This document shows, one piece after another, positions 31,785-40,272 of a stretch of DNA of 64,000 nt. The position numbers and the translations under genes were made by a program. Position 1 is the stretch's first letter. Every line of letters starts with the position of its first letter. The notes under the pieces are model-generated. The model was given only the letters and a program-made list of their open reading frames with translations, was not told the DNA's origin and did no database searches. Source of the DNA: Treponema bryantii NK4A124 (GTDB taxonomy: Bacteria > Spirochaetota > Spirochaetia > Treponematales > Treponemataceae). The stretch spans positions 224,832 through 288,831 of the forward strand of contig NZ_ATWV01000004.1 in the NCBI RefSeq assembly GCF_000421345.1, read 5' to 3'.

Positions 31785-32438
31785 ATGTCTATGTCTAAAT
31801 ATCCACACTTCAACATTCTTTCCCGCGAGGAAGAATATGAACTTGCAGTTCAGGCTGCAAATGGAAATGCAAAAGCACGTAATCTTCTCGTTCTTTCAAA
31901 CATTCCTTATGCAATTAAATATTCAAGAAGCTTTAAGGGTTACAATTTTGATGACGAGGATTTAGTTCAGATTGGACTTATTGGTCTGATTGAAGCCGTA
32001 GATAAGTTTGATTTTGAAAAAGGCTTTCGCATTATAACCTACGCAAAAAACTGGATTCGTAAAGAGATTATGGATGCAGCCGGTAAGTCTCTCAAAAATC
32101 CGGCCTGCCCTATCAACCGCAAAAATGATCCTGATTTTGATGAAGAAGCATTTCTTTCTTCTCTCTGTGATAATTCAAAAAATTCCGTTGAAGAAGAATG
32201 CATAAATAATGAAATGATTGGAAACATGAAAAAAGCGCTGACAAGCCTGTCGTCAAAAGAGGCTGATATTCTCACACGTCACTACGGTCTGAATTACAAA
32301 GAACCGCAGGCTTTCAGCGAGATTGCTGAAAGTTATGGACTGTCAAAAGCTCGTATTCATCAACTTGAACAGGCAGCTCTTTCAACGTTAAAAAATGAGT
32401 TGGATGGTTTGCATGATTTTTATGATTTATGCGCCTAA
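31785..32438 (+). CDS. Sigma-70 family RNA polymerase sigma factor (small, region 3 reduced)
   Basis: 217 residues. Region 1.2/2.1 (LSREEEYELAVQAANGNAKARNLLVLSNI), region 2.2-2.4 (DDEDLVQIGLIGLIEAVDKFDFEKGFRIITYAKNWIRKEI) and region 4 helix-turn-helix (EIAESYGLSKARIHQLEQAALSTLK) are all present. Region 3 is largely replaced by a short acidic linker, so the protein is intermediate between group 3 and ECF factors. SD AGGAGG lies before ATG 31785. The target promoters are unknown; an accessory or phase-specific sigma is likely since it lies outside any housekeeping cluster. Confidence 0.85.
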   Translation: MSMSKYPHFNILSREEEYELAVQAANGNAKARNLLVLSNIPYAIKYSRSFKGYNFDDEDLVQIGLIGLIEAVDKFDFEKGFRIITYAKNWIRKEIMDAAGKSLKNPACPINRKNDPDFDEEAFLSSLCDNSKNSVEEECINNEMIGNMKKALTSLSSKEADILTRHYGLNYKEPQAFSEIAESYGLSKARIHQLEQAALSTLKNELDGLHDFYDLCA

Positions 32439-32475
32439 TAGATGAAAACACAAAGAAAAAAAAGGAGGAACGAAT

Positions 32476-32772
32476 ATGTCTAACGGAAATGAAGAAATAC
32501 CATCATTCAAAGAAATAATAATTCCAATGCAGTGTATATCATTCAGCATAGCTTTTCTCTTAATAGATGCAGAATTACCGGAAGATTTTGACAAAAGCTT
32601 TCTTTATAAAGTTATGGATCTTGTACATGCCTGTATTTCAGAACCTTCAGGAATATATAAAATGCTCGATAATGCAAAGCTGCTAAAAGAAGAAATCTCA
32701 GATTATCCTGTAAAAGAGAGCTGTAAAGAGTTTTTCTTTTCTACTCTTCAAACCTTTGATGAGATTCTTTAG
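32476..32772 (+). CDS. Small hypothetical protein
   Basis: 98 residues, not recognised. Strong SD AAAGGAGG precedes ATG 32476 and it starts 37 bases after the sigma-factor stop, so the two are likely co-transcribed; an anti-sigma or partner role is possible but unsupported by motif. The sequence is hydrophobic-helical and acidic (PMQCISFSIAFLLIDAELPEDFDK) with no clear transmembrane segment or signal peptide. Confidence 0.6.
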   Translation: MSNGNEEIPSFKEIIIPMQCISFSIAFLLIDAELPEDFDKSFLYKVMDLVHACISEPSGIYKMLDNAKLLKEEISDYPVKESCKEFFFSTLQTFDEIL

Positions 32773-32799
32773 AAGGGTCTTTGTAGCGAAACTAAAAAA

Positions 32800-32828
32800 T
32801 TGCACATATAAATAAAATCAATTATAAT
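32800..32828 (+). promoter_or_regulatory. Consensus sigma-70 promoter, exactly leaderless helicase gene
   Basis: TTGCAC (32800-32805), 17-base spacer, TATAAT (32823-32828), six bases, ATG 32835. Transcription start predicted on the A of ATG. No SD is present. Confidence 0.8.
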
Positions 32829-32834
32829 TTTTTT

Positions 32835-35027
32835 ATGCCTATTACAAATCTTGATACTGACTTGACTCGTATTCTTCGCGCCCGTGATGCAGACCTCGGA
32901 CTCTTTGTACTTGCAATGCACTCTCTCATGGAGCGCTGCCTCAAGCAAAAATATGCAATAAATAATTATGATTCTGATAATGATTTTGGAGTTCTCATTA
33001 ACCGCTATACCTCTGACTTTTACACTGACCATGGAAAACCGATTTACAAAGGAGCAGAAAAACGCACTCTCTCAAATGAAGACTGGGCTCTCTTCAAAAT
33101 CCTGAAAAAGATTTACAAAAATCATTACCTTGCAAATGATGTACGCCACAAGTTTGCAGAAATATCTCCCGAAGATGCACAGACCACAGTTGAATGTTTT
33201 CTTGCTTTTTCACGTGCAGAAAAATGGGGAGAGCTCCGGGCTTTAACTGAGCTTCAGAAAGAACTTCAAAACTGGGATTCACACAGTCCGTATCAAAGTG
33301 AGGAACTTACAAAGGCAATTGCGCAGATTGAAAAACTCAAAAAAGAAAATGAAAATCTGGCTCAAAAAGCAAATGATTATAGTGAGCTACAGGACAAGCT
33401 CCGTACTGTTGAGGCACATGAAAATTATTTGATAATTGAACTTGCAGAAAGTGAAAAAAGTCTCTCCAGAAAAAATGAAAAACTCGATGAATTGCGCAAA
33501 AAAAACAATGAACAGTTTATGAAACTCAAAAAAGAAAAGGATGAAATTCTTTTACAACTTAAGGATTATGCGTCCACAAAAGAATATCTTTCTTATCTTG
33601 AAAAGGTTGCTGCTTATACAAGAACCCGGCACGACTACGAATCTTCGGTAATTCGTCTTACTCCAGAACAAAACGAGGTGCTTGAACAAATCTTTATGAA
33701 CAGCGACAACCTTGTAAAAGGAGCAGCTGGAACCGGGAAGTCTTTCGTGCTTTTGAAGACGCTTGAAAAAGCAATAAATGAACTTAAATCTGAGTTCAAT
33801 TTTGAAGACGCTACATCTCCGTTAACCTCAAAGTTTAAGCTTCTTACTTATACAAAAAGTCTTGTTAAATATAATCAATACGTAACAAGACTTTTAGGGA
33901 CTGAAGTACCGGAAAATTCCATTACAACGGCAGACTCTTTTTTGCACTCAATGCTCAAAAAGTTTTTTCCTTCAAAAGAGCTCGCTTTTGGTTTTGAACC
34001 ATCATTTGAAACTATTTTTGCCAGTGAAAGTTTTTCCGCTAAAGACATGTATGTTGAATGTCAGGAATTTATATGGGCGAACTGCATAACAAAAGATGAT
34101 TATATTGTGAAAGTTTGTGACCGCAGTGGCATGAGAAATCCGTTAAAAAAAGCAGAGCGTGAAGAAATGTGGAATACGCTTGAAAAGGCTGAGAAGACAC
34201 TTGAGAACTCTAATGTGTGGCCTCGAAACTTTGCTGCAAAAAAAATTATCAACGCAATGGAAACTGCCTGCGCAGCAGACTTTTGTACAGAGTTCTCTTT
34301 TGTAGATGAGGCTCAGGATTTACCTCCAGTCATTCTTGCGCTTATCAAAAAATCTACAAAGCGCGGAGTATTTCTTGCCGGTGACAGCGATCAGTCAATT
34401 TACCGAAAAGGCTTTAACTGGAATCTTTCTGGTATAGATATTCGTGGACGCACAAAAATTTTAAAAACAAATTTCAGAAATACCAGTCAGATTCATGCCT
34501 ATGCAGAAAGCTATCGGGCAAAATTTAAGAATATGGATAAATCAACACAGCCCCTTGCCTTCCGTCCAGGACCACCGGTTGAACACACATGCGGCAAAAA
34601 TACTGATGAGTTAATAAGTGAGATTTTACAGCAGGTAAAAATGCTTTTAGGCACACTAAATTATGAAGAGGAAAATATCTGCATAATTGCAAATCAAACT
34701 AAAAAACTTGAAAAGATTCAAAATCGTCTCGACGCAGAACTTAGCATAAAGGCCGTACAGATTGGAGAACGTAATTTTGATTTTGCTGATACAAAAGGAA
34801 TCCGTCTTTGTACAATGCAAAACTGTAAAGGATTGGATTTTCCTGTTGTTCTTCTGCTTGCTGATCATCGTGTTCAGGGAATGGAAGAAGGTTCCGCCTT
34901 TGACAGCGAAACCTTCTATGAACAGCAATACAATATGGTTTATGTGTGTCTTACGCGCGCAATGGAAATGCTGCACATTTACACAGTAAAAGACTCGGGC
35001 TTTGCGCCATTCAGAGACTTAAGCTAG
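32835..35027 (+). CDS. Superfamily-1 (UvrD/Rep-like) helicase with HEPN/DUF4145-like N-terminus
   Basis: 730 residues. N-terminal ~150 residues (LFVLAMHSLMERCLKQKY, NDVRHKF) resemble DUF4145/HEPN-like modules of restriction and defence proteins. Then coiled coil (about 160-270; LKKENENLAQKANDYSELQDKL). The helicase core has Walker A GAAGTGKS, Walker B VDEAQD, motif III GDSDQSIYR, motif IV/V CTMQNCKGLDFPVV and motif VI YVCLTRAM. Strong leaderless promoter. It lies in an accessory region near a methyltransferase and an OGG-like gene, so a defence role is possible but not shown. Family alternatives: a DNA-repair UvrD paralogue. Confidence 0.8.
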   Translation: MPITNLDTDLTRILRARDADLGLFVLAMHSLMERCLKQKYAINNYDSDNDFGVLINRYTSDFYTDHGKPIYKGAEKRTLSNEDWALFKILKKIYKNHYLANDVRHKFAEISPEDAQTTVECFLAFSRAEKWGELRALTELQKELQNWDSHSPYQSEELTKAIAQIEKLKKENENLAQKANDYSELQDKLRTVEAHENYLIIELAESEKSLSRKNEKLDELRKKNNEQFMKLKKEKDEILLQLKDYASTKEYLSYLEKVAAYTRTRHDYESSVIRLTPEQNEVLEQIFMNSDNLVKGAAGTGKSFVLLKTLEKAINELKSEFNFEDATSPLTSKFKLLTYTKSLVKYNQYVTRLLGTEVPENSITTADSFLHSMLKKFFPSKELAFGFEPSFETIFASESFSAKDMYVECQEFIWANCITKDDYIVKVCDRSGMRNPLKKAEREEMWNTLEKAEKTLENSNVWPRNFAAKKIINAMETACAADFCTEFSFVDEAQDLPPVILALIKKSTKRGVFLAGDSDQSIYRKGFNWNLSGIDIRGRTKILKTNFRNTSQIHAYAESYRAKFKNMDKSTQPLAFRPGPPVEHTCGKNTDELISEILQQVKMLLGTLNYEEENICIIANQTKKLEKIQNRLDAELSIKAVQIGERNFDFADTKGIRLCTMQNCKGLDFPVVLLLADHRVQGMEEGSAFDSETFYEQQYNMVYVCLTRAMEMLHIYTVKDSGFAPFRDLS

Positions 35028-35047
35028 GTAAAAACACAAGTCCACGC

Positions 35048-36325
35048 TTAGATAGCAGCAAGGCCGCCTTTGAGGTCTTCGATGATGTCGTCAACATTTT
35101 CGAGGCCGACTGAAACGCGAACCATACCGCCGTCGATTCCAGCTGCAACGAGCTGTTCGTCGGTGAGCTGGCGGTGGGTAGCGCTGGCCGGGTGAAGAAC
35201 ACAGGTGCGGATGTCGGCAACGTGAACTTCGTCGCAGGCAAGCTTGAGGGCATCCATAAAGCGGACAGCTGCCGCACGGCCGCCCTTAATGCTGATGGAA
35301 ATTACACCACAGGTTCCGTTTGGAAGATACTTCTGAGCGCGCTCGTAGTACTTGTCGCCCGGAATGCCAGGGTATGTCACCTTGGCAATTTTGTCACTGG
35401 TCTTGAAGAACTCTGCAACCTTGCGGGCATTAGCGCAGTAACGTTCCATACGAACCGGAAGAGTTTCCAGACCGAGGTTGAGATAGAAAGCACTCTGAGC
35501 TGCAGGGTAACAGCCGAAATCGCGCATCAACTGAGTGCGGGCCTTAACAATATAAGCAGCTTTGCCGAAGTCTCCAACATAGCGCAGTCCGTGGTAGCTT
35601 TCATCAGGTTCAACCATATCAGCAAACTTACCGGTAGCCTTATAAGCCTTTTCCCAGTCGAAGTTTCCTGAGTCAATGATTGCTCCACCGCCCTGAACTG
35701 CGTGACCATCCATATATTTTGTTGTTGAATGAACTACAACGTCTGCGCCCCACTCGAAAGGACGGCAGAGATATGGTGTTGCAAAAGTGTTGTCTACGAT
35801 AAGAGGAAGATTATTGTCGTGAGCGGCCTTAGCCCAGGTTTCAAAATCGAAAACTGTGAGGGCAGGGTTTGCGATTGTCTCACCAAAAATACATTTTGTG
35901 TTTGGCTTGATTGCCTTGCAGATTTCTTCGTAGCTTGCATCAACATCAACCCAGATACATTCGATACCAAGCTTTTTGAGAGTGAAGCCAAAGAGGTTGA
36001 TTGTTCCGCCGTAAATGCTTGATGAAGCGATGAAGCTGTCGCCGGCGCAGCAGAGATTCAAAACGGAAAGAAGCGAAGCTGCCTGACCACTGCTTGTGAG
36101 CATACAACCAACGCCGCCCTCGAGGTCTGCGATTTTCTTTTCAACTGCGTCGCAGGTAGGGTTTGCAAAACGTGAATACATAAACTCTGTAGGCTTATCA
36201 AAAAGGGCTGCAACATGGTCGCAGCTGTCAAAGCGGTAAGTAGTACTCTGAACGATAGGAATTGTTCCCGGTCCACCATTTTCCGGCTTGTAGCCTGAGT
36301 GTAAAACTTTTGTTTCAATTTTCAT
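35048..36325 (-). CDS. metY: O-acetylhomoserine sulfhydrylase (aminocarboxypropyltransferase)
   Basis: 425 residues. PLP enzyme of the Cys/Met metabolism family making homocysteine from O-acetylhomoserine and sulfide. The PLP lysine is K203 in HSTTKYMDGH. Other family marks: SRFANPTCDAVEKKIADLEGG, GFGE TIANPALTVFDFE, and the C-terminal RVSVGLENVDDIIEDL. Length near 425 fits MetY rather than MetB/MetC (about 380). SD AAGAGGCG. A hairpin GGCGG...CCGCC lies in the ~80-base leader after TATAAT; no known SAM riboswitch was recognised. No neighbours of methionine synthesis. Confidence 0.9.
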   Translation of the reverse strand: MKIETKVLHSGYKPENGGPGTIPIVQSTTYRFDSCDHVAALFDKPTEFMYSRFANPTCDAVEKKIADLEGGVGCMLTSSGQAASLLSVLNLCCAGDSFIASSSIYGGTINLFGFTLKKLGIECIWVDVDASYEEICKAIKPNTKCIFGETIANPALTVFDFETWAKAAHDNNLPLIVDNTFATPYLCRPFEWGADVVVHSTTKYMDGHAVQGGGAIIDSGNFDWEKAYKATGKFADMVEPDESYHGLRYVGDFGKAAYIVKARTQLMRDFGCYPAAQSAFYLNLGLETLPVRMERYCANARKVAEFFKTSDKIAKVTYPGIPGDKYYERAQKYLPNGTCGVISISIKGGRAAAVRFMDALKLACDEVHVADIRTCVLHPASATHRQLTDEQLVAAGIDGGMVRVSVGLENVDDIIEDLKGGLAAI

Positions 36326-36461
36326 AATTGCGCCTCTTTTTCAAAATAAACTGTTGGCGGAGCTATAGAAAAAAACTTGAACCGCCTTTTTATAGATTTT
36401 AATTATACTGAAAAACTTTAATATGATAAATATCTTTTATTTTCGGTTTTATTTCTGGTAT

Positions 36462-36821
36462 TTATTTCCAGCCTTCCCAGATTTTCTGCGCCATGCCAAC
36501 TGTCGCCTCAGTTTTTCCGTTGCGGCAAACCGGCTGTTTGAGAAGGGCGGCCTGATTTTCAAAGAGCTTTCCTTCTTTTTCGCTGTCGTCCAGGTAAGCG
36601 ATGCTGGCGTAGTCTTTTGACTTTTTATCAATCAGTGCGTCGAGGGCTGCGTCGCGTCCACCTTCCGTTCGTGCAATGGCCGTCACAACAGAATCAAACT
36701 CGCCGGCAGACATCTCTTTTTCCTTGAGATCCACAAACTGAAAAGGAATGCGGCGTTCCTTAAAAAATCTCTGCGCCGCCTTGCAATCAAAACTTTTATT
36801 CGTTCCAAAAATCTGAATCAT
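36462..36821 (-). CDS. ArsC/Spx-like thioredoxin-fold protein
   Basis: 119 residues. Matches the ArsC family: N-terminal beta strand MIQIFGTNKSFDCKAAQRFFKERRIPFQFVDL with a single Cys14 followed by a helix, and the signature LLKQPVCRNGKTEATVGMA near the end. Only one N-terminal Cys, so the C-x-x-C of Spx is absent; arsenate-reductase-like or YffB/glutaredoxin-like activity is possible. Leaderless: TATACT ends six bases before ATG, no SD. It is divergent from an Xre-DUF5680 regulator with 92 bases between, so the regulator may control it (inference). Confidence 0.75.
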   Translation of the reverse strand: MIQIFGTNKSFDCKAAQRFFKERRIPFQFVDLKEKEMSAGEFDSVVTAIARTEGGRDAALDALIDKKSKDYASIAYLDDSEKEGKLFENQAALLKQPVCRNGKTEATVGMAQKIWEGWK

Positions 36822-36827
36822 AAAATC

Positions 36828-36907
36828 AGTATAGCAGAAAACGCAACTATAAGTAACTAAATTGCAACTAGTGTTTGATTTGCGCAGGCGAAAATGTATG
36901 ATATTAT
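36828..36907. promoter_or_regulatory. Divergent leaderless promoters of the ArsC-like and Xre-DUF5680 genes
   Basis: Minus strand: TATACT (36833-36828), TTACTT as weak -35, start predicted at 36821, the A of ATG. Plus strand: TTGCGC (36880-36885), 16-base spacer, TATTAT (36902-36907), start predicted at 36914, the A of ATG. No SD on either side. Confidence 0.55.
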
Positions 36908-36913
36908 CTAAGC

Positions 36914-37591
36914 ATGAACTTTTCAGAAAAACTACAGATACTTAGAAAAAACAAAGGCCTCACCCAGGAAGCCCTGGCCGACAAACTCAACGTATCCCGC
37001 CAGGCCGTAGCAAAGTGGGAAAGCGGACAGGCCTATCCCGACATCGCAAACCTTATCCAGATAAGCGACCTGATGAGTGTAACTGTAGACTACCTTGTGC
37101 GCGACCAGCAGTGTATGATGAATGTATGCGGCGACGCCACGGACAAGACCTACCTCGACGAGCTCATCTCCTTCCGCCTGGAAGCAAACATAAACACCTA
37201 TTCCGCCTTTATGAACGAAACAGAGTCTACCCGCCTCGACTCCCACGACTTCCGCTACACGAACGGCGACTACACCTATCACGACACTTACGTTGGCGGC
37301 GAACAGTTTGCAGGCGAAGAAGCCATCTGGAAAAAAGGAAAAGCCGTATACGCCATGAACTACCTGGGCCGCGTACTTGAAAAAGAATTCAGCGGTAACT
37401 TCTTAAAAGAAGCCCTGCGCGCCGCCGACCACAAAATGCCCTACCGCGGCCCAGAATATTACCAGAGCGGCGAATACACCTACAAGTGCTCAATAAACGG
37501 TGACTTCACCTGGTTCCAGGGCTACGAAGAAATCTATTTTCACGACAAAAAAGTCTACGAATGCTTCTTCCATGGTGGAGTAATGAAATAA
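36914..37591 (+). CDS. Xre-family regulator with DUF5680 C-terminal domain
   Basis: 225 residues. HTH at 5-60 (LQILRKNKGLTQEALADKLNVSRQAVAKWESGQAYPDIANLIQI), classic for the Xre/SinR type. The rest matches DUF5680 (FRLEANINTYSAFMN, DGDYTYHDTYVGGEQFAGEEAIW, MPYRGPEYYQSGEY, FTWFQGYEEIYFHDKKVYECFFHGG). The domain is probably a ligand-binding or unknown enzymatic module. Codon use is rich in GCC, GGC and CTC compared with neighbours, hinting at transfer. Leaderless. The start of a glycosylase frame overlaps its end. Confidence 0.82.
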   Translation: MNFSEKLQILRKNKGLTQEALADKLNVSRQAVAKWESGQAYPDIANLIQISDLMSVTVDYLVRDQQCMMNVCGDATDKTYLDELISFRLEANINTYSAFMNETESTRLDSHDFRYTNGDYTYHDTYVGGEQFAGEEAIWKKGKAVYAMNYLGRVLEKEFSGNFLKEALRAADHKMPYRGPEYYQSGEYTYKCSINGDFTWFQGYEEIYFHDKKVYECFFHGGVMK

Positions 37592-37971
37592 AAAGCGTCA
37601 CACATCCAATTCCACCGGTCTGGAACTCTGAAAGCCGCATACTGATTCTCGGAACCATGCCCTCGCCAAAAAGTCGCGAAGCCGGATTTTTCTACATGCA
37701 TCTACAGAACAGATTCTGGAGTGTAATGGCTGAGGTCTTCGAAGAATCATTCAAACATCCGAACAACTCACCAGACCGCACCGCCGCCATCACCGAGCGA
37801 CAGGATTTTCTTCTCCGCCATAATCTCGCCATGTGGGATGTGCTCGCCTCCTGCGAAATCACCGGCGCCACCAACTGTCTGCCCAGCACCAGTCCTGCAA
37901 ATGCTCAGTGGAGTAAAGATAAGTTGATTAAGGAATATAAAAATATTATATCATGCTACCAATCTTCATAA
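37561..37971 (+). CDS. Uracil/deoxyinosine DNA glycosylase-like protein, internally shortened
   Basis: 136 residues; the family (TIGR04274-like, MUG class) is usually around 160-170. HPIPPVWNSESRILILGTMPSPKSREAGFFYMH is the conserved nucleotide-binding N-terminus and PSTSPANAQWSKDKLIKEYKNI the conserved C-terminus. Between WDVLASCEITGA and TNCLPSTSPAN about 50 residues that carry the NDF and catalytic loops appear deleted in frame. It is therefore likely nonfunctional or much altered. The ATG overlaps the upstream gene by 31 bases with no SD. The final residues read into foreign DNA. Confidence 0.6.
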   Translation: MLLPWWSNEIKSVTHPIPPVWNSESRILILGTMPSPKSREAGFFYMHLQNRFWSVMAEVFEESFKHPNNSPDRTAAITERQDFLLRHNLAMWDVLASCEITGATNCLPSTSPANAQWSKDKLIKEYKNIISCYQSS

Positions 37972-38351
37972 GGTAGAATCTCTACATAAAGATTATCCCA
38001 TCTAGTATAGAAATTTAATGTATATTTATTTCCTGATTTTGACTCAACTTTTACACAATCTATTTTAGTCCAGTCAAAGTCTCCAGGCACTCTTTTTGTT
38101 TGATTATTAGTAAGAGTGTAGGTTGCATAGGTTGCAAAACGTTCTCCAGAATTTGCATTAAGTTTGAATCCATGAGACGTTTCATTAGCAGAAACCCCCT
38201 CAGACATGTGTATTTTTATTCTGAAAGTATCGTCTTGTCCGCTATGATTTACCAATATCATTTGTTCATTTGCCTCTGATATAAGTTCAAATTCCTGCGC
38301 ATACAAGATACTGATAAAACTAAAAAATAGTATTATAAACAGTTTTTTCAT
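37956..38351 (-). CDS. Hypothetical exported protein
   Basis: 131 residues. Signal peptide MKKLFIILFFSFISILYA, then a beta-rich domain (FELISEANEQMILVNHSG, TFRIKIHMSEGV, GERFATYATYTLTNNQTKRVPGD). No family recognised. The 3' end overlaps the last bases of the glycosylase frame on the other strand. The start has only a poor SD. AT-rich coding, unlike the G+C-rich Xre gene to its left, consistent with an inserted segment. Confidence 0.6.
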   Translation of the reverse strand: MKKLFIILFFSFISILYAQEFELISEANEQMILVNHSGQDDTFRIKIHMSEGVSANETSHGFKLNANSGERFATYATYTLTNNQTKRVPGDFDWTKIDCVKVESKSGNKYTLNFYTRWDNLYVEILPYEDW

Positions 38352-38534
38352 ATAACCCTCTATCTAAATATAACTGTATAAAAATATAAGATTAAACATC
38401 AAAAAACTTAATCTTATAAGGTAATTATAGTGTGTCTCCCCAAAAGATGCAAATTACCGAGATAATATTTAAATTTTTTATATGCAATAGTATTACTACA
38501 AAAACGCCATTCTTAAAGCACAAACGCTATACGA

Positions 38535-38741
38535 GACACTTTTGTTAATAAACTAAAAGATTACATAAATCAGATAGAAAATCGCGACTCTTGGCCACAG
38601 CCAGAAATGGTAGACAAAATTGCCGTTTCACTTGGTATTCCGTCTTCAGCACTTTTTGAAGATAAGTTTGGAAAATCACTGGAAGAAGAACTTATTTCCC
38701 GAATTGAAAAAGATATTAAGGATGTTTGTAAACTTGTGTAA
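38535..38741 (+). pseudogene. Xre-family regulator remnant with internal deletion
   Basis: Without an ATG; in frame it reads FVNKLKDYINQIENRDSW followed by PEMVDKIAVSLGIPSSALFEDK and ends at TAA 38741. The end part is the helix-turn-helix third helix and dimer tail of a small Xre protein. The segment encoding the first two helices is missing between FVNKLK and DYINQI. It is preceded by stop TAA at 38514. Confidence 0.6.
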
Positions 38742-38744
38742 TCA

Positions 38745-39014
38745 TTATTTATGCTTATAGTGAGTTCCACACTGAACTATATAGAGTTTTTCATCTTCGA
38801 CTTTATAAACAATTCTGTTTTCTGAATCAATTCTTCGGCTCCAATAATCAGATAATTCATATTTTAATTGTTCTGGCTGTCCACGCCCTTTATCAACTCC
38901 ATTTCTTTCAATATCCTTTATAAGCAGATGAACCATTTTTATTTGTTTATGCTGATGAAGTTCAAAGAATTCGCAATATCCATCCCAGGCAATATCCGCC
39001 CAAATTTTTATCAT
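38745..39014 (-). CDS. yoeB: YoeB-type mRNA interferase toxin
   Basis: 89 residues. RelE-superfamily ribonuclease that cleaves mRNA on the ribosome. Key residues by match to E. coli YoeB: Glu in GQPEQLKYEL, Arg in SENRIVYKV, and the terminal His-Tyr in CGTHYKHK. ATG 39014 lies two bases after the antitoxin stop. The cognate antitoxin of YoeB is normally YefM (Phd family), but here it is a RelB/DinJ-like ribbon-helix-helix protein, a mixed pairing. Located in the decayed region with pseudogenes. Confidence 0.9.
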   Translation of the reverse strand: MIKIWADIAWDGYCEFFELHQHKQIKMVHLLIKDIERNGVDKGRGQPEQLKYELSDYWSRRIDSENRIVYKVEDEKLYIVQCGTHYKHK

Positions 39015-39016
39015 TA

Positions 39017-39274
39017 CTACTTCTCCTTTAGCTCATGAATCTTTCCATTTCCACTTTCTATTTGAGCGATTCCCTGACGAAGATATTTCATATTCTCCTC
39101 AGAATAAATAAATGGATCATCAACTACTTTCAATTCAAACGGGATTCCTTTTTCACGAATTGTAGCCTTAACAAAAGCATTTATTGCAGTTGAAACATTG
39201 AGGCCAATAGATGTAAGAATAGATTCAAAAGAACTTTTATCTTCATTTTCGATTTTTGCAGAAATTGTAGTCAT
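39017..39274 (-). CDS. RelB/DinJ-family antitoxin
   Basis: 85 residues. Ribbon-helix-helix N-terminus (ISAKIENEDKSSFESILTSIGLNVSTAINAFVKATIREKGIPFEL) typical of RelB/DinJ: the strand MTTISAKI binds DNA and the two helices dimerise. The C-terminal Lys/Glu-rich tail (MKYLRQGIAQIESGNGKIHELKEK) would wrap the toxin. Adjacent to yoeB in the usual antitoxin-toxin order. It probably represses its own operon; no clear operator was defined. Confidence 0.88.
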   Translation of the reverse strand: MTTISAKIENEDKSSFESILTSIGLNVSTAINAFVKATIREKGIPFELKVVDDPFIYSEENMKYLRQGIAQIESGNGKIHELKEK

Positions 39275-39359
39275 ATTTACTACCTCCGCTTACAATATAC
39301 TATTAATTAGTTTCATTTGTCAAATTTCCTATAAATTCCACCTATACAACGTATATCTT

Positions 39360-39653
39360 TCATGCAAATGTCTCTCCTTTTCGCTTATTACATTTTTCAA
39401 TCTCAAAAGTATTAATAGTTGCAGCTTCACGAATAAACCAGTCGCAATTTGCGACCAGTTCATCCATTTCCTTACTTGTTAATTGAAACCTAAACTCTTC
39501 AGGAAATCGTTCAATATTCCTCTTTACAGCTTCCGTAATGCGTTTTGTTTCCACTCCGTAAAGTTCCGCAAGGTCACGGTCAATCATAACCTGTTTGCCA
39601 CGAATCATAAAAATCTTACTTTCAACTAAAACTGATGTTATTTCATTTTCCAT
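39360..39653 (-). CDS. Truncated ORF6N-domain protein
   Basis: 97 residues from ATG 39653. ORF6N domain signature: LVESKIFMIRGKQVMIDRDLAELYGVETKRITEAVKRNIERFPEEFRFQL, a phage-type DNA-binding domain. The normal continuation after ELVANCD (a Phe/His-rich YAFTEQGVAML segment) is replaced by WFIREAATINTFEIEKCNKR, so the C-terminal half is lost. Leaderless: TATAAT (39665-39660) ends six bases before ATG. Probably a prophage or mobile remnant. Confidence 0.75.
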   Translation of the reverse strand: MENEITSVLVESKIFMIRGKQVMIDRDLAELYGVETKRITEAVKRNIERFPEEFRFQLTSKEMDELVANCDWFIREAATINTFEIEKCNKRKGETFA

Positions 39654-39767
39654 ACCTAAATTATATTTCACATATAAATGAAAAACATTAAGTTAGAAAC
39701 TTAATTCTGAATACCAGAAAGAATTGTTTTCTTGCCTTCTAACAAAATAAGTATTATTTTTATATTG

Positions 39768-40154
39768 ATGCAGGTTGATAATAACTCTAGTTTTTCAATT
39801 CCTACAATTGATGTACAAGCAACATCTCAAAACCTAAAAAAATTGCGAGAAAAGAATAACCTAACTGTAGCCCAGATTCAGGAATTTCTTGGAATGGAAA
39901 ATCCCCAATCAATCTATACATGGGAAAATCCAGAAAAAAAATATCTTCCTCGAATCGATAATCTCATCACCCTTGCAAAACTATATAAAGTTACCTTAGA
40001 TGAGCTTATTATAATAAAGAAAGAAGAAAACACAGTTCTTGAAACAAAGGAAGCAAGACCACTATATGGAATCTCAAAAGATACTTTGATTTTTATGAAG
40101 GAAAATGCATGCTTAGCAACAAGAACTGCTATTAAAAACTATTATCATTTGTAG
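39768..40154 (+). CDS. Xre-family helix-turn-helix protein
   Basis: 128 residues. HTH from about residue 17: SQNLKKLREKNNLTVAQIQEFLGMENPQSIYTWENPEKKYLPRIDNL, then dimer region LAKLYKVTLDELIIIKKEE. The atypical WENPEK loop replaces the usual WERG. ATG 39768 is preferred to an in-frame upstream ATG because the HTH offset fits. The C-terminal tail MKENACLATRTAIKNYYHL has no known domain. It may regulate the neighbouring toxin-antitoxin or mobile genes. Confidence 0.75.
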   Translation: MQVDNNSSFSIPTIDVQATSQNLKKLREKNNLTVAQIQEFLGMENPQSIYTWENPEKKYLPRIDNLITLAKLYKVTLDELIIIKKEENTVLETKEARPLYGISKDTLIFMKENACLATRTAIKNYYHL

Positions 40155-40224
40155 TTATGCAATATATTCTAGAAGGCAACGAACAACATTAAGTTTCTAG
40201 TTTTATTATTAAAATCAAAAAAAG

Positions 40225-40248
40225 AGCGCGGCCTTTAAAAACCGCGCT
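40225..40248. terminator. Intrinsic terminator after the HTH gene
   Basis: AGCGCGG (40225-40231) pairs with CCGCGCT (40242-40248), AT-rich loop CTTTAAAAA. The plus-strand T-tail is weak. Confidence 0.5.
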
Positions 40249-40272
40249 ATACCAAACTGTTTACTGACTGGC

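Noticed and set aside
36326..36410. SAM riboswitch upstream of metY
   Set aside because: The leader is only about 80 bases and shows one hairpin without the conserved SAM-I core.
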